64,000 bases of DNA from Paraspadella gotoi (Eukaryota; Chaetognatha). Shown one piece after another: positions 48,800 through 61,363 of this stretch (position 1 is the first letter of the stretch; every line of letters begins with the position of its first letter). Location of the stretch: positions 20,894,684 through 20,958,683 of the forward strand of contig CM119263.1 of assembly GCA_051294375.1 (NCBI GenBank), read 5' to 3'. The notes below the pieces were generated by a model. That model ran no database searches. It was not told where the DNA came from and worked only from the letters and a program-made list of their open reading frames with translations. A program made the position numbers and the translations under genes.

Positions 48800-50145
48800 T
48801 CAATTTCGTCCACTTCAAAGAGTGGATCGCGTCGTTTTAATGGCAGAAGAATCAGGTTACCCCATCGTCAAAAAGAAAAGCGGCATGCTAGTATGAGACA
48901 GGAAAAGTAATAAGTCTACCATATCTTGCACTGGGCCAGAATCTTTTTTACTGGATAAATGCACATGTAAATATTGCAAGCCTTTCGAGAGTTTTCCCAG
49001 TGGAAGATTGATTGATGGATCATTTAGATGCTGGATCCTGATATTTGTAAAGAACCTGAAATCGCAAAGCAATCAAGTGAATAAGGCGTAAGAATTGAGC
49101 TGCAGAAGCAATTCTCATAGGCATTTCAGTCTTTTCATGTAATAGATAATCTGGTCCATTATGGTAAAACTGCCCAGACTTTCTGATCATCAACAGCAAA
49201 GCTTTTGAAAAAGATCAACTGGGTCTTCTTTTTGTAGAAAATAGACAAGCCACAAAATTGTAATGGCGGAAAAATGGACATGAAATGAAACTTAATATTT
49301 CCATTACTTTTAATCTTTCATATGCAGCAACCCATAACTTTCCATAGATGCATCACTAAATGTTGCAATTCTTATGGAGATGATTTTTTTCATGTCTTGG
49401 AGGAAGTTCCTCAAAGATGAAATTAATGATTTTCAAATCTGCTTGGTTTTCTTCCTCTGAGATTATATCATCCCTTCCCAATTTTTAATTTGCACAAAAA
49501 ATTTGAACTTTGGTTCTAGCAATGAGTATGAAGGGGCCGTGAGCTTAAATGGATAAAAGTGGAAGCTTGTTGCAGCAAACGGCTTTTCTTTCTGGTTATA
49601 ATGTTTTTCCCCATCTTTAAATGCTTATTTTAAACCCAAAACAACCAGTCATAACATCAAAATTTACTCCAAAGCTTTTCAGATGGGAATTTCTTCCAAA
49701 TCAAAAAAACTTGGTTTTACTTTGGTCATTTTATATGGGATTTCAACAAAGAAACATCAACTTTCCTTCAACAAGTTTCGTATTGACCGAAACATTATCT
49801 GAATTTCCATGTCGTTCTTAAGAACAGACTGGGAACTTTCTTAATCTTTCAATGCCATTTCAGCATGGGCATCTGGGTCCCTAAGACCTCAGCAGCTTTG
49901 TCCGACCTCTCGCTTCCAAAGGTAATGCAAATTGATAATGCCCATTAACAAATTTTTATAGAAGTCCTTTAAAACTCCAAGAGCTTTTTTATGTTCTGTG
50001 ATCACGATTCTTATCTTCATCAGAATGGGTCATTAAATTCATGATGGCAAAAGGTATTCAACTTTGTAAAACTAATATTATTGTTAAAATTAATAGCATC
50101 ACACTCAACTGAGGCAAGTTGAAAGAGTTCCTCCAAATATGCGTC

Positions 50146-50590
50146 CTACCCCATCGTGTTCGAACCGCAACATGGTGCATTCTGAGGGCCTCGTACGCAT
50201 AGAAAAGGCATCAGGACAAGAGAGTTGGAAGATCCATACCTATTATACATCAATTTAAGAGGACCGCCTGTTTCATGTAAGGTTATATTCTTCAAATGAG
50301 GAAAATTTTGTAACTTGTCTGAAGTGGGGAATGAGACATTTCCATTTGAAAGGCTTTGAGCAACAACAACAGAACTTAAGTTCAAGCTAAAATGATATCT
50401 ATGGATTGTAAAGTCAAAGGAACTGTGAACAGTAGTTTCAGTCTTTGAGGCATCCAAGAGTTGACACCGTAGCAAACTTTTGTTGTGTAAATTTAATCTT
50501 TTGATAGTTCAGTGAACAATGTTCTTGTTACTGCCTGTATCCAACATGGGCAAAACAGTTTCCCGTTTGTCTTTGTGGTTCATAATGGCT
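50146..50590 (-). pseudogene. BEL/Pao aspartic protease region
   Basis: LDTGS active-site motif followed after an in-frame TGA by IKRLNLH, LLDASKTETTV, SFDFTIHRYHF and FPHLKNITL, the order expected in Pao-type protease and linker regions. Best-preserved part of the element. Confidence 0.6.
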
Positions 50591-50599
50591 AAAGAGGTC

Positions 50600-52760
50600 T
50601 ATAAAGTTCACACCTCCATCATTTTTGTAGCAAGATCTGTGCAGCATGTTGAATCTGTAACTTGTGGAATGGCAACTGTTTGTTTCACCTTTGTAATAGA
50701 ATCATCAGGCTGCTTGAGTATCTTTTGTTTTGCCGATGAAGGACATAATGGTGGCTTTTAGATTAACACTGTCTTACAGAATAATTTGTGATCTTGCAGT
50801 CAGAGATTTTTGTTTATTCAAACACCGAAAAGCATAACGATTACTTTTAAGCATACTAAATCTTTGCACTTGGTCCCCATTTTTAAAAATGTAGGACAAC
50901 CAGCACAATAATGTTTAACTAGTGCACAAAGGCATAGTTAAAACTTTACTTGATCATTAAATCTTTTGTTACACTAGATTGCCTTCATTAGCTGAGCCTG
51001 AGAATCCTGTTTGTTACCTTTTGATTGGACCCACTAGAGTTATTGTGAAAGTCATGGAATTTTTTTGTTTAGCAGCTGCAACTTTAACTACAATCTTTCT
51101 TTGGAGGCAAAACTTGGACGAGCATATGGAGACCCAGGCTGTTTGAACTTGATCATCAGAAAGTATAAGAAAATGGGTCAAATTGTTCCTTTGGCTTTTG
51201 AAACGGTCAACTTTGATGGAAAGTATTGCCATTTATCACGTAGAAATGATGCGCTTATCAATCAAATTGTTTACAAGATCGTGTTAGAAAACCTTCATAA
51301 TCCCAGACATGAGAGCAGTGTTTTTAGCCTCTTCAAGGCTCCATAACAGGTTTCTAAAGACCAACAAGATCGCTTTACTTAAAGTAGTCTTGTTATAATA
51401 TCACGTAATCTTTCAGCAAGAGTAATGTTGCCTATAACCCAGTGATGACTAACTTTTGTTTAGCATAAGCTAAAGCTTTGTGCCCATCCAGTTCATTTTC
51501 AAATTGCTTAATGGAACTTATGAGCCTCACCAGTCGTCTCATTTCAACAACTCAAGATACTTTTCACGATCATCTACCCCAGGCAATGTCGTTTACATCA
51601 ATTAAACCGAGATAGGGAATGACGCTAAACATAGCTGTCACCTTTTCCCAACCTCTTATATTCCTTAGGCCGCGCTCGCGTCCAGCTTAGCGAAAGATGC
51701 CAGAATAATGCTGGGATTCAAGGGCTTGATAGGAGCTGAAGAACATGAAAGGTGGAAGCATCATTGGTTAATTGATTGCTTGATTTGTTGGGATGGATAC
51801 CTGAGGAGTGGATGGGAATCCAGAATTGCTAGATGCTGTTGGCGGCAAGTGGTGATCTCAATGTTGGGGGTTTAAATAATGCTATGAGAACTGGAGTCTA
51901 GTGCTAAAGCTTGGGTTTAGAATTCGTGGCTTTTATATGGATTAAATGAGGAGCTTTTATGATTAAAGTAGAAGCTTCAAGGCAAATGAAACCAAGTCCA
52001 TTGGCCTTTGCCTCTCTTGTTTATTCATATCATTCCAATGTGTAACCTTGTCAAAGGCAGAAGGAGTCTTTGTAAACGGGTGTGTTAGGAAGGGAGGATC
52101 CTGTAAAATTTGGATATCGTCATTTAATTTACTTAATTCAGCCTTTTCCATCATCCTTTCCTTTTCCCTCCTTCTCATTGTCTTCCCTTTGGTTTTTTTA
52201 AATTTTTAAGGCTAAATTGTTTAATTCCACTTGCTTCTCCTCCCATCCCTGTTGGCAGTATCCTTTTGGGCTTCTTCCAATCTAATGCATTTTCCCTTTC
52301 TTTCCTTTCTTTTTGATTCGCTACGATCTTTCATTATTTTATATTCCTGAAATGTTTTACTTTTCTTTCCGTTTCTTTAATTTAAAAACTCTTTACGCTG
52401 GATTTAGTCCCCCGTTTGACGAAGCCCTTGAGCTTTGAGATCTAACCAGACATGAACGGACTTGGAGTATTAGGGAGCAAAGATTGTTATTGGCAGGCAA
52501 TTTAATGACTTAAGTAACTCTTCCATTTGATCATGAAATGTGGATTCTTCTTTTTCGTATTCTTGTAATGCTTTTGTATTCTCAGCTTCCTTTCCTTAGT
52601 CAAACTCACCTTAAATTCTTTGTATGTTTCACTAGCCAGAGTAATGCAATCTTCATGAGCTTGTATTTGCAATATAATACTTTCCCTCCTACATGAGGTT
52701 TGGGCAGCTTGCAACTTTTTGTATTAAAATCGTGAAATGCTATGGATAATGGATGTTTCT
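50600..52760 (-). pseudogene. BEL/Pao gag-like region
   Basis: Minus-strand frames such as 52714-52502 (charged, helical) and 51346-51014 (LRDKWQYF-like in a shifted frame) fit gag by position and composition only. No clean zinc knuckle was found. Confidence 0.35.
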
Positions 52761-53378
52761 TTAATTTACCCGCCCTTGTAGTATTGACGAGTTGGACTGA
52801 ATTTTCAAAATTCTTAAACCAACAAGATCACGAAACCGAGATATAAAAGCAACGCCAACCCTTCTAAAACTAAGAGGAAAGCAACTTATATGGCATAAAT
52901 GAAACAATGAAAGCGAGAGAGTAGAACGAAAGAGTTTCCTTTTAAAAAGGGAAAACCAAAATTCAAAAAATAAGAATTCAAACCGTAACACATATAGAAC
53001 CGATTATAAAGAAGAACGCGTTTCGCTAATGTTAAAGCGCAAATTCGATTAGCGGAAAGAGTATTTTAAATTAATTCGCGTTACGAGATAAAAGACGCTG
53101 TTTGAAATCGTTTAATTTTGCATTTCGAATTATTACGAAGATCGCGTAGCTTATCTTTTTAAAAATGCACTCGAATTTTTTCGATTATTTTTTAGAAGAA
53201 ATTCGTTTTTTTCTTTTTCGCGAGTTTATTTAGTCTTACTTCTTACGCCGCCGCTAGTTGAGTGAATCGCTGACCGATCGTGAAGGAACGCGCCAACAGA
53301 GATTTGATGAGATTTGGTTCCTTCTTTTAAAGGGCGTTTATAAAGTCCGAAGTCGAAATAGATTATTGAGGATTTACC
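52761..53378. other. AT-rich, no gene seen
   Basis: May hold the 5' LTR of the minus-strand retroelement, but I cannot define a TG...CA terminus or a primer-binding site. Confidence 0.35.
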
Positions 53379-53403
53379 NNNNNNNNNNNNNNNNNNNNNN
53401 NNN
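53379..53403. other. Assembly gap (25 N)
   Basis: Scaffold gap; no repeated sequence on its two sides is obvious here. Confidence 0.99.
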
Positions 53404-53486
53404 TTGCTATTTGCTTGTTAGAATTTCAGATTGGATCGAAATCCCTTCCTGAAAGAAAATTGAAATTCAAAGATTCGAAACTAAGC

Positions 53487-53574
53487 CAGACCGGGCGAAG
53501 CCCGTCCTGTCTCTATAATAATTCGCTTTAGCTTCTTTGTGACGTTGTCGTTGGCGTAACGTTTTTTTGCAATC
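53487..53574 (+). ncRNA. Two-hairpin unit, variant copy
   Basis: Hairpin 1 has the core CGGGC-GAA-GCCCG where other copies have CCGGC-GAA-GCCGG, a paired change. The linker CTATAATAATTCGCTTTAGC is followed by GACGTT...AACGTT as a variant hairpin 2 ending in TTTTTTT. Confidence 0.4.
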
Positions 53575-53936
53575 ATGACTATTGAAAGTGTGATATCATA
53601 GGGAGTTGAAATTTTATATATGGCTTCTAATCATCAAAATCTTTAAAATTGTCAGGATTCATATCAATATTCGTAATTGTTTATGTTTTATTTACAAAAC
53701 AAAAACGTTTTAATTATATGTCGCTTTCTTTCTCTCTTTCTTTTAATTATATGTCGCTCTCACTCTCTCTCTCTTTCTTTTTCTCACTGCTCTTTAAGAT
53801 TGTCAAAAACGAGTTCCGGCTCGTGCGCGTCTGTCCACTCTCTCTCTCTTCTCTCTTTTCTCTCTCTCTCTCTCTTTTTTTTTTATAATACAAAAAAATT
53901 ACGAAAATTACTCTGTATAAAAAAATCATTGACCTA
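53575..53936. repeat. Modules following the two-hairpin unit
   Basis: GATATCATAGGGAGTTGAAA, ATATGGCTTCTAATCATCAA and CT modules, the same order as at 4280-4540 and 11236-11540. Confidence 0.6.
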
Positions 53937-55006
53937 GATCACACACGTTGCAGGCAACGGATAACCGATATAAACCTAATATGCGTTTCTTTGAAGGAAA
54001 CTTTGTTGTAATAAAGTTAATCATCAGTTTTACTATATAACTTTATCCACGCTTCACTAGGACAGACAGAACAGTAAACGAGTTCCGTCGTGCGCGTCTG
54101 TCCAGTTCATTTTCTATCTACTTCTTCTCTCTTTTTTTTTTTATTATTTTAAATTTTTATTACATTTTTTGCAATTTGATCTTGTGTGAAAAAGTATGGG
54201 CGCAGAACCCAGTACTTTGGGATTGGAGAGGAGTCTCGCTTAGCCTCCGCGCTACCGCTATTCAGATTCGTCTAAAAAACGAGTGTCACTCTCAAGCAGC
54301 TGTCCAGCGCTGCCATGCTTCGCTCTACATCTTCTCTCATCTCTTCTCTCTCGTTCTCTCATGTCTGTCTCTTATCTCGAATACAGATCTGTTGCAGTGA
54401 TCGTATCGATTTTTTTGAAAAACTTGTGATTATTTTTTCCTTCTATAAAACATTTTTTATCCATTATGATCGCGCTTTTTTCTCAATACAAAATCCAATT
54501 AAGATTTTCATGATGCGATTTTCTAGTATCATGAAATCGTTGTTATGTTGGGAAAATAGGTCGTACCTTCTCTGTCTTGTCTCTCTCTGTCTCTGTCTTC
54601 TCTGCTCTTTCATCCTCTCACTCATAACAGCGTTGTTTTTTTTATAGATGAATGACTATCGCGTTTAATTGAATACTATATCGCATCAGTTAATGATTAC
54701 AATCATATCAGTGAATGTTATCATGCATCAATATTGTTTATTACATAAGTCATCTATAGTAATTGGTTATCAATCGCATCATAATTGGTATCATTGCTTC
54801 AATAATCATTCCTTGACATCAATCCAATTACTATTACATCAATAATTCATTAGCGCATTCATTTCATTCGATTTTTTTCTCTATTTTTTTCATTAAATTT
54901 TTCTTTGATAGTGGGTGGTTGACTCGATCTTGAATCTTTTATTGATTTTTTAAACGGTTCCATCCTTTTCGGTAATAAACATATGAATTTGGTGCTCTCT
55001 CTCTCG

Positions 55007-55038
<32 letters not shown>

Positions 55039-55760
55039 GTCTCCTCGCGTCCATCGTGTCGTCCTTCTTCTCTTTATCTCTTCTCGATCTCCTTCGCTAA
55101 TTTTTTTCTTCCTTTTGTTTCCTTTTGTTTGTTTGCGATCTGTTTCCTGCACCTGATCTCACACTGAATTCTATTTCAGTCGCGCTTGGTTATGTATTGA
55201 GATCAGAATAGTTTTTCAGGAATTTACATTTTATTATTTGTGATTTATCTATTAAATTTATTTAATTTTTATATGTAGATTTACCCTAATTTTTCAGTAG
55301 ATTCTTTAGCTGTATTTCTGCTCACTTTTATAACTTCCTGAGTTTCGAACACAAACCCTTTATTTTGCAATTAAAAATGGTATTCATTTTTAAAAAATAG
55401 ATTCTTCTTTAAGAAATTATACTGTGGTGTTTATGAGTAATGAGATATGAAATCCAATTTGCATTGATGGTTTACATTTATTTTGCCCTAACAAAATAAG
55501 AAATTAAATCTTTTAGGACTCCTATTTCCTTCTCAAGACTCGCTTGTGTTGTCTCGTACAAACTTCTCTGATTCTGTGGGATTCGCGAGCCTTAAAACGC
55601 ATCATGGAAAGAAGAGAGCGTAGGAGGGGCTTGAAAACTGGGGAGAGAGGGAGAAGAGAGAAAGACAGAAAGAGAGAGAGAGAGAGAGAAGAGAGACTGG
55701 ACTAATCTGCATATTGCATAACTCGACTGGCTCTAAACTTTTGGGAGGGAGGCGATGGAG

Positions 55761-55819
<59 letters not shown>

Positions 55820-55930
55820 AAAGAGAAAGAAACACAGTTGTTTACTGCTGTGAAGTTGTGAACCAAAATCAGTTCCATGCAAATTTTTTTGTTAGTTCGA
55901 AGCCAAGTTGGCGAAATTCAATGTAAAATT
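53937..55930. repeat. Dispersed duplication, copy 1 (paralogue 61089-64000)
   Basis: From GCAACGGATAACCGATATAA through CT modules, ATCA minisatellite, GTGGTTGACTCGATCTTGAA, CACCTGATCTCACACTG and ATGGAAAGAAGAGAGCG to GA tracts. The same order is found from 61089 on. No gene; GA/CT tracts at 54995-55040, 55665-55690 and 55757-55815. Confidence 0.75.
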
Positions 55931-57715
55931 GAAAAAAAAAAATCCAATCCAATTTCCAGGGAGAACAGTAACAACTAGAATAATCACGCAAGCCGCATCT
56001 CTTCTTCATCCTACATATTACAATTCAAATTCGTAAATTAAAAATTTTTCTTTTCCTTTCAAAATTTGACCATATTTTTAAATGTGCCTCGTTCAACAAA
56101 TTCTAATAGTAAGTTTGTAATCAGGCATTGAGTAAGCTAACCTTCTATAAATATAAGCTCATAATAAAGCCGTAGCTCATGACATAGGTACCGGGATCTT
56201 TCCTGGTAGTATAGTATCTATAGTTGGTAATAGAATCTAAGTTAGCCGTAAATTATAAAAATATTCAAAACTTTTTCCATTGGAGCCAGGAGGTACTGGA
56301 AAATACGGAGGTATTCTTTATCACCTTTGCATTTTATCCTAGTTATTTAAGTTTGAACTTAGTTTCAGAGGGTTAAAATTAAATTTAGGAATTAGGAAAT
56401 GAACTGGGGTTCTTCGGGATAGTTTAGGAAAATTTCCCTCATAAAAGTTTTTAACTCGATCGATTGATGATCTAATGGGCGCGCACAGTATAAAAAAAAA
56501 ATAAAAACTGGATAAAAGCACTTGAACATCGGCATAATACATATTCAGTCCTTTTCATAGAAAAGGTACAAAGGCTTATGTAAGATAACAGTTTCCAGAA
56601 AATATTCTTTCTCAAGTTATAGCAAATCTCTATTTGGGTGAGTCTTTGAATGTTTGTTCACCCAAATGGGTAGAGAGAAAAATTATTTGAACTTTGTTAT
56701 ATTAAAGCTCTTGTCAATTTTTAATAAATAAAAAAATATTTTTATATATGTTACTATGTAGATATGAAAAACTGTAAAAACTCATAGACAGCCGATCAAG
56801 CAACCAGATTATTTCCTAATGATACATCTTATACTCATCAGTTATAATTAAATCTCATCCGCATTTGTCCGCCTTTTGAGAAATCCAAAATGCTTTCATT
56901 AAAAAATAATCTCAAAAAGAATTCGATATTCTTCGAAATTCCATTGATTAATTTTCTTGATCGATTTCCATCTTATTTGTTTAGTGCACTTTTAAAAAGA
57001 TTAAATTAAGTTTATATTTAGCAAACTACCTATTACTTATAACATAATAAAGAAAAAATATTAAGTTGGGTCAATTTCTTTATAAGATCGAATTAAAATC
57101 AAAGTCGTTCAACCTACCAAATTTGTCGTTAATGAAATTTTTCTCCCATATTTTCAAAATCACTTTTTATCATTTAAAAGTTTAAAAGAACCTCAATGGC
57201 ATCTCTGATAATCAGCATACAAAAAAGAGGTATTTCCTGACATTTAAGCCATTTGGATCACTGGCACCGTGATCCTGAGCGACGACCAATTTCTTTCGCT
57301 TCACGAACTTAATCTAATCCTCCTCGTGATGAATTTAATATTAGCGACGACGCGATCACTTGGCTTTAATTTTCAATTTATTCACTAGAGTCAAAACGAA
57401 AAGACGGTGTTTGAGTTGACGTGGGGTGTCGTCGTCGTCGCGACGCTGTTGTTGTTGTGGCCCGTATTCTTCAAATTAATTTACTATTTTTTCACAATAT
57501 TCGTTAATTTCTGAACATAAATACTTTTTAAATATCGTAATAAATTATTCCGTTACTCGAGTTTTTTCGTCGTCCTTCGTATTCTAACTCGTCAATGACT
57601 TGGTCATCGTCGTCGGTCGTCGACGTAACTTTGTGATGATTGACTGACGACATGACTCGTCGTTTCGTCGTCGTCGTTGTCGTGTTCCAAGAATACAAGT
57701 ATAATGTTATCATTG
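55931..57715. other. AT-rich, no supported gene
   Basis: A short tRNA-like piece (GTAGCTCATGAC.TAGGTACCGGG, about 56167-56195) resembles part of the SINE at 39227. 57420-57700 is rich in CGT/GTC trinucleotides, giving Thr/Asp-rich frames that are not convincing. Confidence 0.4.
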
Positions 57716-57727
57716 CCGCACCGTATC

Positions 57728-58815
57728 GTCTTTAGTCGGCCATTGCATAATTCACCCTTAAGCAGACACTTTCAGTTGTGTCCCGGTGGCTCATTTGTAA
57801 AGCCTCAACTCATAACACTAGGTGTCGGGTGGAAAAATAATGGAAAAAAAAAAGGAAAAAAAAATTGACTCGGTTTGGAAAAAACGGTTAATTTATTATC
57901 AAATATATTTTTTGGCTGGTTAATAGGTTTTAATATGTAATATGACCTCCCGGGACTGATAAAAAGATTCTCTCAACAGCATAACATTGTTTATGCACCA
58001 ATACTTCCAAAAAGGTTGTTCAAACTTTTCACCTCTTTTTGATAAAGAGGACTCCTCACATTATGTAATATATTATCTCTGACATAATATTTTTTATCGG
58101 ATTATAGAGCAAAAAATGGTCCTTGGCCAGCAGTGAAAAAGATGATCCCCTATAATGTAACCAGGCTGAGTTGTTGTTGTTGCATAATGTGATGATGCAT
58201 TGTCTTTCATTTCAACAAATCGATTTTCTTTTTTTTGGACTTATTGATATTGTTTCTGATAATACATCCAAGGTAAATAAAAATTATAACTTGCTCATAG
58301 AAAGGTTACCCGGAGCATTAAAACTTTTATGATACTTAAAATATAAAAAAAAATATTCTAGGCATCTACTGATTAATGTATTTTAATACCACTATTTTTT
58401 TTGACATATGTATTAGATCATCCCTGAATCTATCCTATCAAAAAGTAATAAAAAAAGACCGAAATTAGTATAAATGAAAAGTTAGATATGAAAAAGATAA
58501 AAGAAGGAAGCATTTTATGGACAATTCATTTCTTTTTGCATGGAACTCTGTATTTTTGGTCATACATAAATAAAACACAGCTCATATGAATCACAAAAGG
58601 CAAAGTATTTCGATATGTAGTTGTATGTATGTATGTTATGTTTTTTTCCCATTATGGTAGCTTCCTGCGGAAGCTTAGGACGCCGTAAGCCGCCTTGGGT
58701 GCGTGGAAAACCCTCAAGCTGGTCCAAGCTGTTCCATGGCTGCTGAGGGTACAGAAGTTAGGGATAGTAGTCTTAGCCCACTGAGCCCTTATCACTAAGG
58801 CGTAGTGAAAGGTAC
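57728..58815 (+). repeat. SINE copy split by an ~820-bp insertion
   Basis: 57728-57835 matches the first part of the SINE at 39227 (GTC.GTAGTCGG, CATTGCATAA, ACACTTTCAGT, GGCTCATT) and stops within the B-box region. 58655-58815 matches its second part (GGAAGC.T.AGGACG, ACCCTCAAGC, TGGCTGCTGAGGG). The interruption is the next feature. Confidence 0.6.
57836..58654 (-). mobile_element. Insertion within a SINE, possibly a decayed Tc1-like element
   Basis: Ends carry weak inverted words (ATAATGGAAAAAA at the left, inverse of CATAATGGGAAAAAAAC at the right). Minus-strand reading gives FTAGQGPF and KKYYVRDNILHNV around stops, faintly like the middle of Tc1-type transposases (GCF.A.G.GPL....Y..IL). 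Class assignment is tentative. Confidence 0.3.
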
Positions 58816-58817
58816 AT

Positions 58818-58930
58818 CGAAAATTCTAAAAGTCAATTTATGAACAACATATCATCAGTGAACATTAATTTGTAAAAAAAATTAATTTTTATGTTTTTTA
58901 ATTTTTCGCAGTAGGCTATATTATATATTA
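58818..58930. mobile_element. Solo arm of the 35.3-kb fold-back family
   Basis: AAATTCTAAAAGTCAATTTATGAACAACAT... through TTTCGCAGTAGGCTATA matches one arm of 35270-35830. Confidence 0.6.
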
Positions 58931-59362
58931 TAACCGTTCATATAAGCAGTCCCTGAGCTTCGGGTCAGGTGTTAAGCTGTTAAGCGCCCGTCCCTCTTAA
59001 CTGCAGCGGCCACCAGGCTAGAACCCCGGACCTTGGGTGGAGGCGAATGACTTGCCTCCGGCACCAAAGACCGCTGATGACGTTTGGTGGATTTTGGTCC
59101 ACATACAATCCCCCTCCCGTAGGGAGAAGTCTGTTGCGTCTCTTCAGTGAATTGTTGTTGGTGGAAAGTTCGTCACCAAGTTGAGGCATGTCGCCTGAGT
59201 GTTGTGGGCGGAAAGTGCATCGCCAGGTGAGGCATGTCGACTGAAAGTGTTGTTGTTGCTGTTGTGTTCAGAATCGGCTCACCATGAAGAACAGTGATTA
59301 TTTATGTTTTAATGATAGAACCGTTTATATAAGTATCCCTGAGCTTCGGATCAGCTGTAACC
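58929..59362 (-). repeat. tRNA-like repeat between direct repeats
   Basis: Direct repeats AACCGTT.ATATAAG..TCCCTGAGCTTCGG occur at 58930-58960 and 59320-59352. Between them the minus strand has GGGGTTCTAGCCTGG (59015-59029), a B-box-like word. Probably a second SINE-like family; the repeats are too diverged to be a fresh target-site duplication. Confidence 0.4.
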
Positions 59363-59379
59363 CATGTTACAGGCGTTAA

Positions 59380-60620
59380 TTCCATTTTTGATCCATTTTT
59401 ACTTACAACTTCTGATTTGAATGCCAAGGAAAGCCGAAAAAATTTTTTACTTTGGAAATCCGATTCTTTCTTATCTTCTTTACCTTGGGTACTTTTATTA
59501 GCTTAAATCATTATATAGTTTGCTATGAATCAATTTTAAAGTTAACAAGCCAACAAGTTGAGTTTCAGTCTTATCATAATTTGTTAAACAAAAATAAATC
59601 AAATTGGTTTAAATTAACAGAAAATAAGCCTATTGAATAAGCTTTAACGCCTATAAAATTATCAAAAAACTTTTTTGGTTAGCCACAAATAATTTTTAAA
59701 GACGTCTTTAATTTGTGACTTTTTGTGAACTTGCATTTATTTTTGATAAAGAGAATATTTTCAACTCATTTATTAGTATTAAAAGATGAGGCCATACCAG
59801 ATTTATTAAATAAACCGCAATCTTATTAACGCACCGCCATTGGAACCCAGGAAAGCGTCAGGATTTGTTTTTTCTCAGAATCGACAGATTTTGCGGAAAT
59901 TTTTTACGCAAAATCCGTCGATTTACTAAATTTGCTAGGCAACCAAAATTGAAAGAAAAATCATGCGTCCGTTCTTTTCTTTCTATAATGCATTTTAAAG
60001 ATTTCTTTGATTTGGCTAATGTAATGTAATAGAGGAAATAGGAAAGGAAAGAAAAGAAAAGGATAAGAAAGAAGAGGGTAAAAAGGCAAAAAAACAAGGA
60101 AAATGGGTGAAAAAATAGTGAAACATTGTAAGGTAAAAAAAGATTGGAAAAGAAAGAAAAAGAGGGGAAAGAAAGGGAAAGAATGAAAGAAAAAAAGGTG
60201 AGGAAAGGCATGAGTGGCAGAATAAAGGAAGGCGGCCAAAAAATGGTAAGTGACAGCGTGAGAAGTAGGGAGGAAAGAGGAAGAGGAAAATATAAAGTAA
60301 GAGAATAAAGAGGTGAAGAAATAATCAGGAAAAGCGTATGAAGAAAAAAAATTGTATCAGATAAGTGTGGCGTCTTACATAAATCTTTGGGTAAGTAAAA
60401 GACATGAGGATTCTTATAAGCCTAATAAGGAATCGATCTTTTAAAATTATCTGTACCATTAAAATTCAAACATACTTATTTCTAGAATTAACGTTAATGA
60501 GATTAGATTGAACAGCATGAAGAAATCATGTTCTACATATTTTAACATCATAGAAATTACATGGAAGTTCTAAGTGATAAGAAGGAGATAACTAAAAAAA
60601 AAATTCACAATTTTTCTAAT
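59380..60620. repeat. Dispersed repeat, copy 2 (paralogue 33325-34600)
   Basis: Same landmarks as copy 1, including a variant hairpin CGACAGATTTTGCG...CGCAAAATCCGTCG (59882-59923). The sequence continues to 60760 in a form also seen near 36430. Confidence 0.65.
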
Positions 60621-60835
60621 AGAGAATTCCGTTCAATCTGACTACCCAAATTGCAAACGCTTTGCCAGAAATACGGTTAAAAAAACACTTGTAAAAACGC
60701 ACAATTCCGAGTGCGTTACATCTGAAGGCTTGTCTATTGTTTTAATGGCATTTGATGAAGGACTGAATATCAACAAGACCAGGGGAAATACATACTCAGC
60801 TCCGGAAATTTTCAAACCTAAGTTGTAGTTCATTC

Positions 60836-61035
60836 AAATAGCGATGTCGCCGGATCACGCAAGGTCGCAGGTGTGGTTCTAGTTGGGGGTTGGCGACTTC
60901 GCCATGGCGATTCGCCAGGGCTTTGGCGATGTCGCCAGTCCCCCCACTGGCAACTCGCCAGTGATAAAGGTAGCGAATATAATGAAAAGCGCAGCTAACA
61001 CGGGGGATGAGCATCACCTTCAGGCTCCTCTCCAC
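60836..61035. repeat. GC-rich block of GGCGA/TCGCC short inverted words
   Basis: GGCGACTTCGCC, GGCGATTCGCC, GGCGATGTCGCC and AACTCGCCAGT occur within about 110 bases, each a small palindrome. Origin unknown; the 79-codon minus frame across it is unsupported. Confidence 0.45.
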
Positions 61036-61063
61036 CTAACCTAAACCAAACTCCCTTCAACTC

Positions 61064-61088
61064 NNNNNNNNNNNNNNNNNNNNNNNNN
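61064..61088. other. Assembly gap (25 N)
   Basis: Scaffold gap directly before the second copy of the 53.9-kb duplication. Confidence 0.99.
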
Positions 61089-61204
61089 AGATCACACCAC
61101 CGTTGCGAGGCAACGGATAACCGATATAAACCTAATAATGCGTCTCGTTTGCGGGAAAACTTTCGTTGTAAATAAAGTTCGATCGTTTTTACCTATATTT
61201 CACC

Positions 61205-61363
61205 NNNNNNNNNNNNNNNNNNNNNNNNNNNNNNNNNNNNNNNNNNNNNNNNNNNNNNNNNNNNNNNNNNNNNNNNNNNNNNNNNNNNNNNNNNNNNNNN
61301 NNNNNNNNNNNNNNNNNNNNNNNNNNNNNNNNNNNNNNNNNNNNNNNNNNNNNNNNNNNNNNN
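61205..61363. other. Assembly gap (159 N)
   Basis: Undetermined bases inside the CT-module mosaic. Confidence 0.99.

Larger units (their letters stand above)
48800..52760 (-). pseudogene. Decayed BEL/Pao-like LTR retrotransposon gag-pol
   Basis: Reading down the minus strand there is a gag-like stretch, a retropepsin LPMLDTGSNKNIV (codons at about 50530-50555), a downstream LMPF..VRGPQNAP segment (about 50150-50215) like the P.....G...AP.AV.T.LGW region of Pao pol, GHYQFALPLE (about 49930) matching the GHY...LP motif of BEL/Pao reverse transcriptase, and FSDASMESYG (about 49335-49370), the first acidic motif of RNase H. Many stops and frameshifts interrupt it. No integrase or LTR pair was recognised, so the ends are approximate. 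It is inactive. Confidence 0.6.

Noticed and set aside
57528-57713. Minus-strand frame with TTTTTT and DDDD runs
   Set aside because: Derived from CGT/GTC trinucleotide-rich DNA; no splice or domain support.
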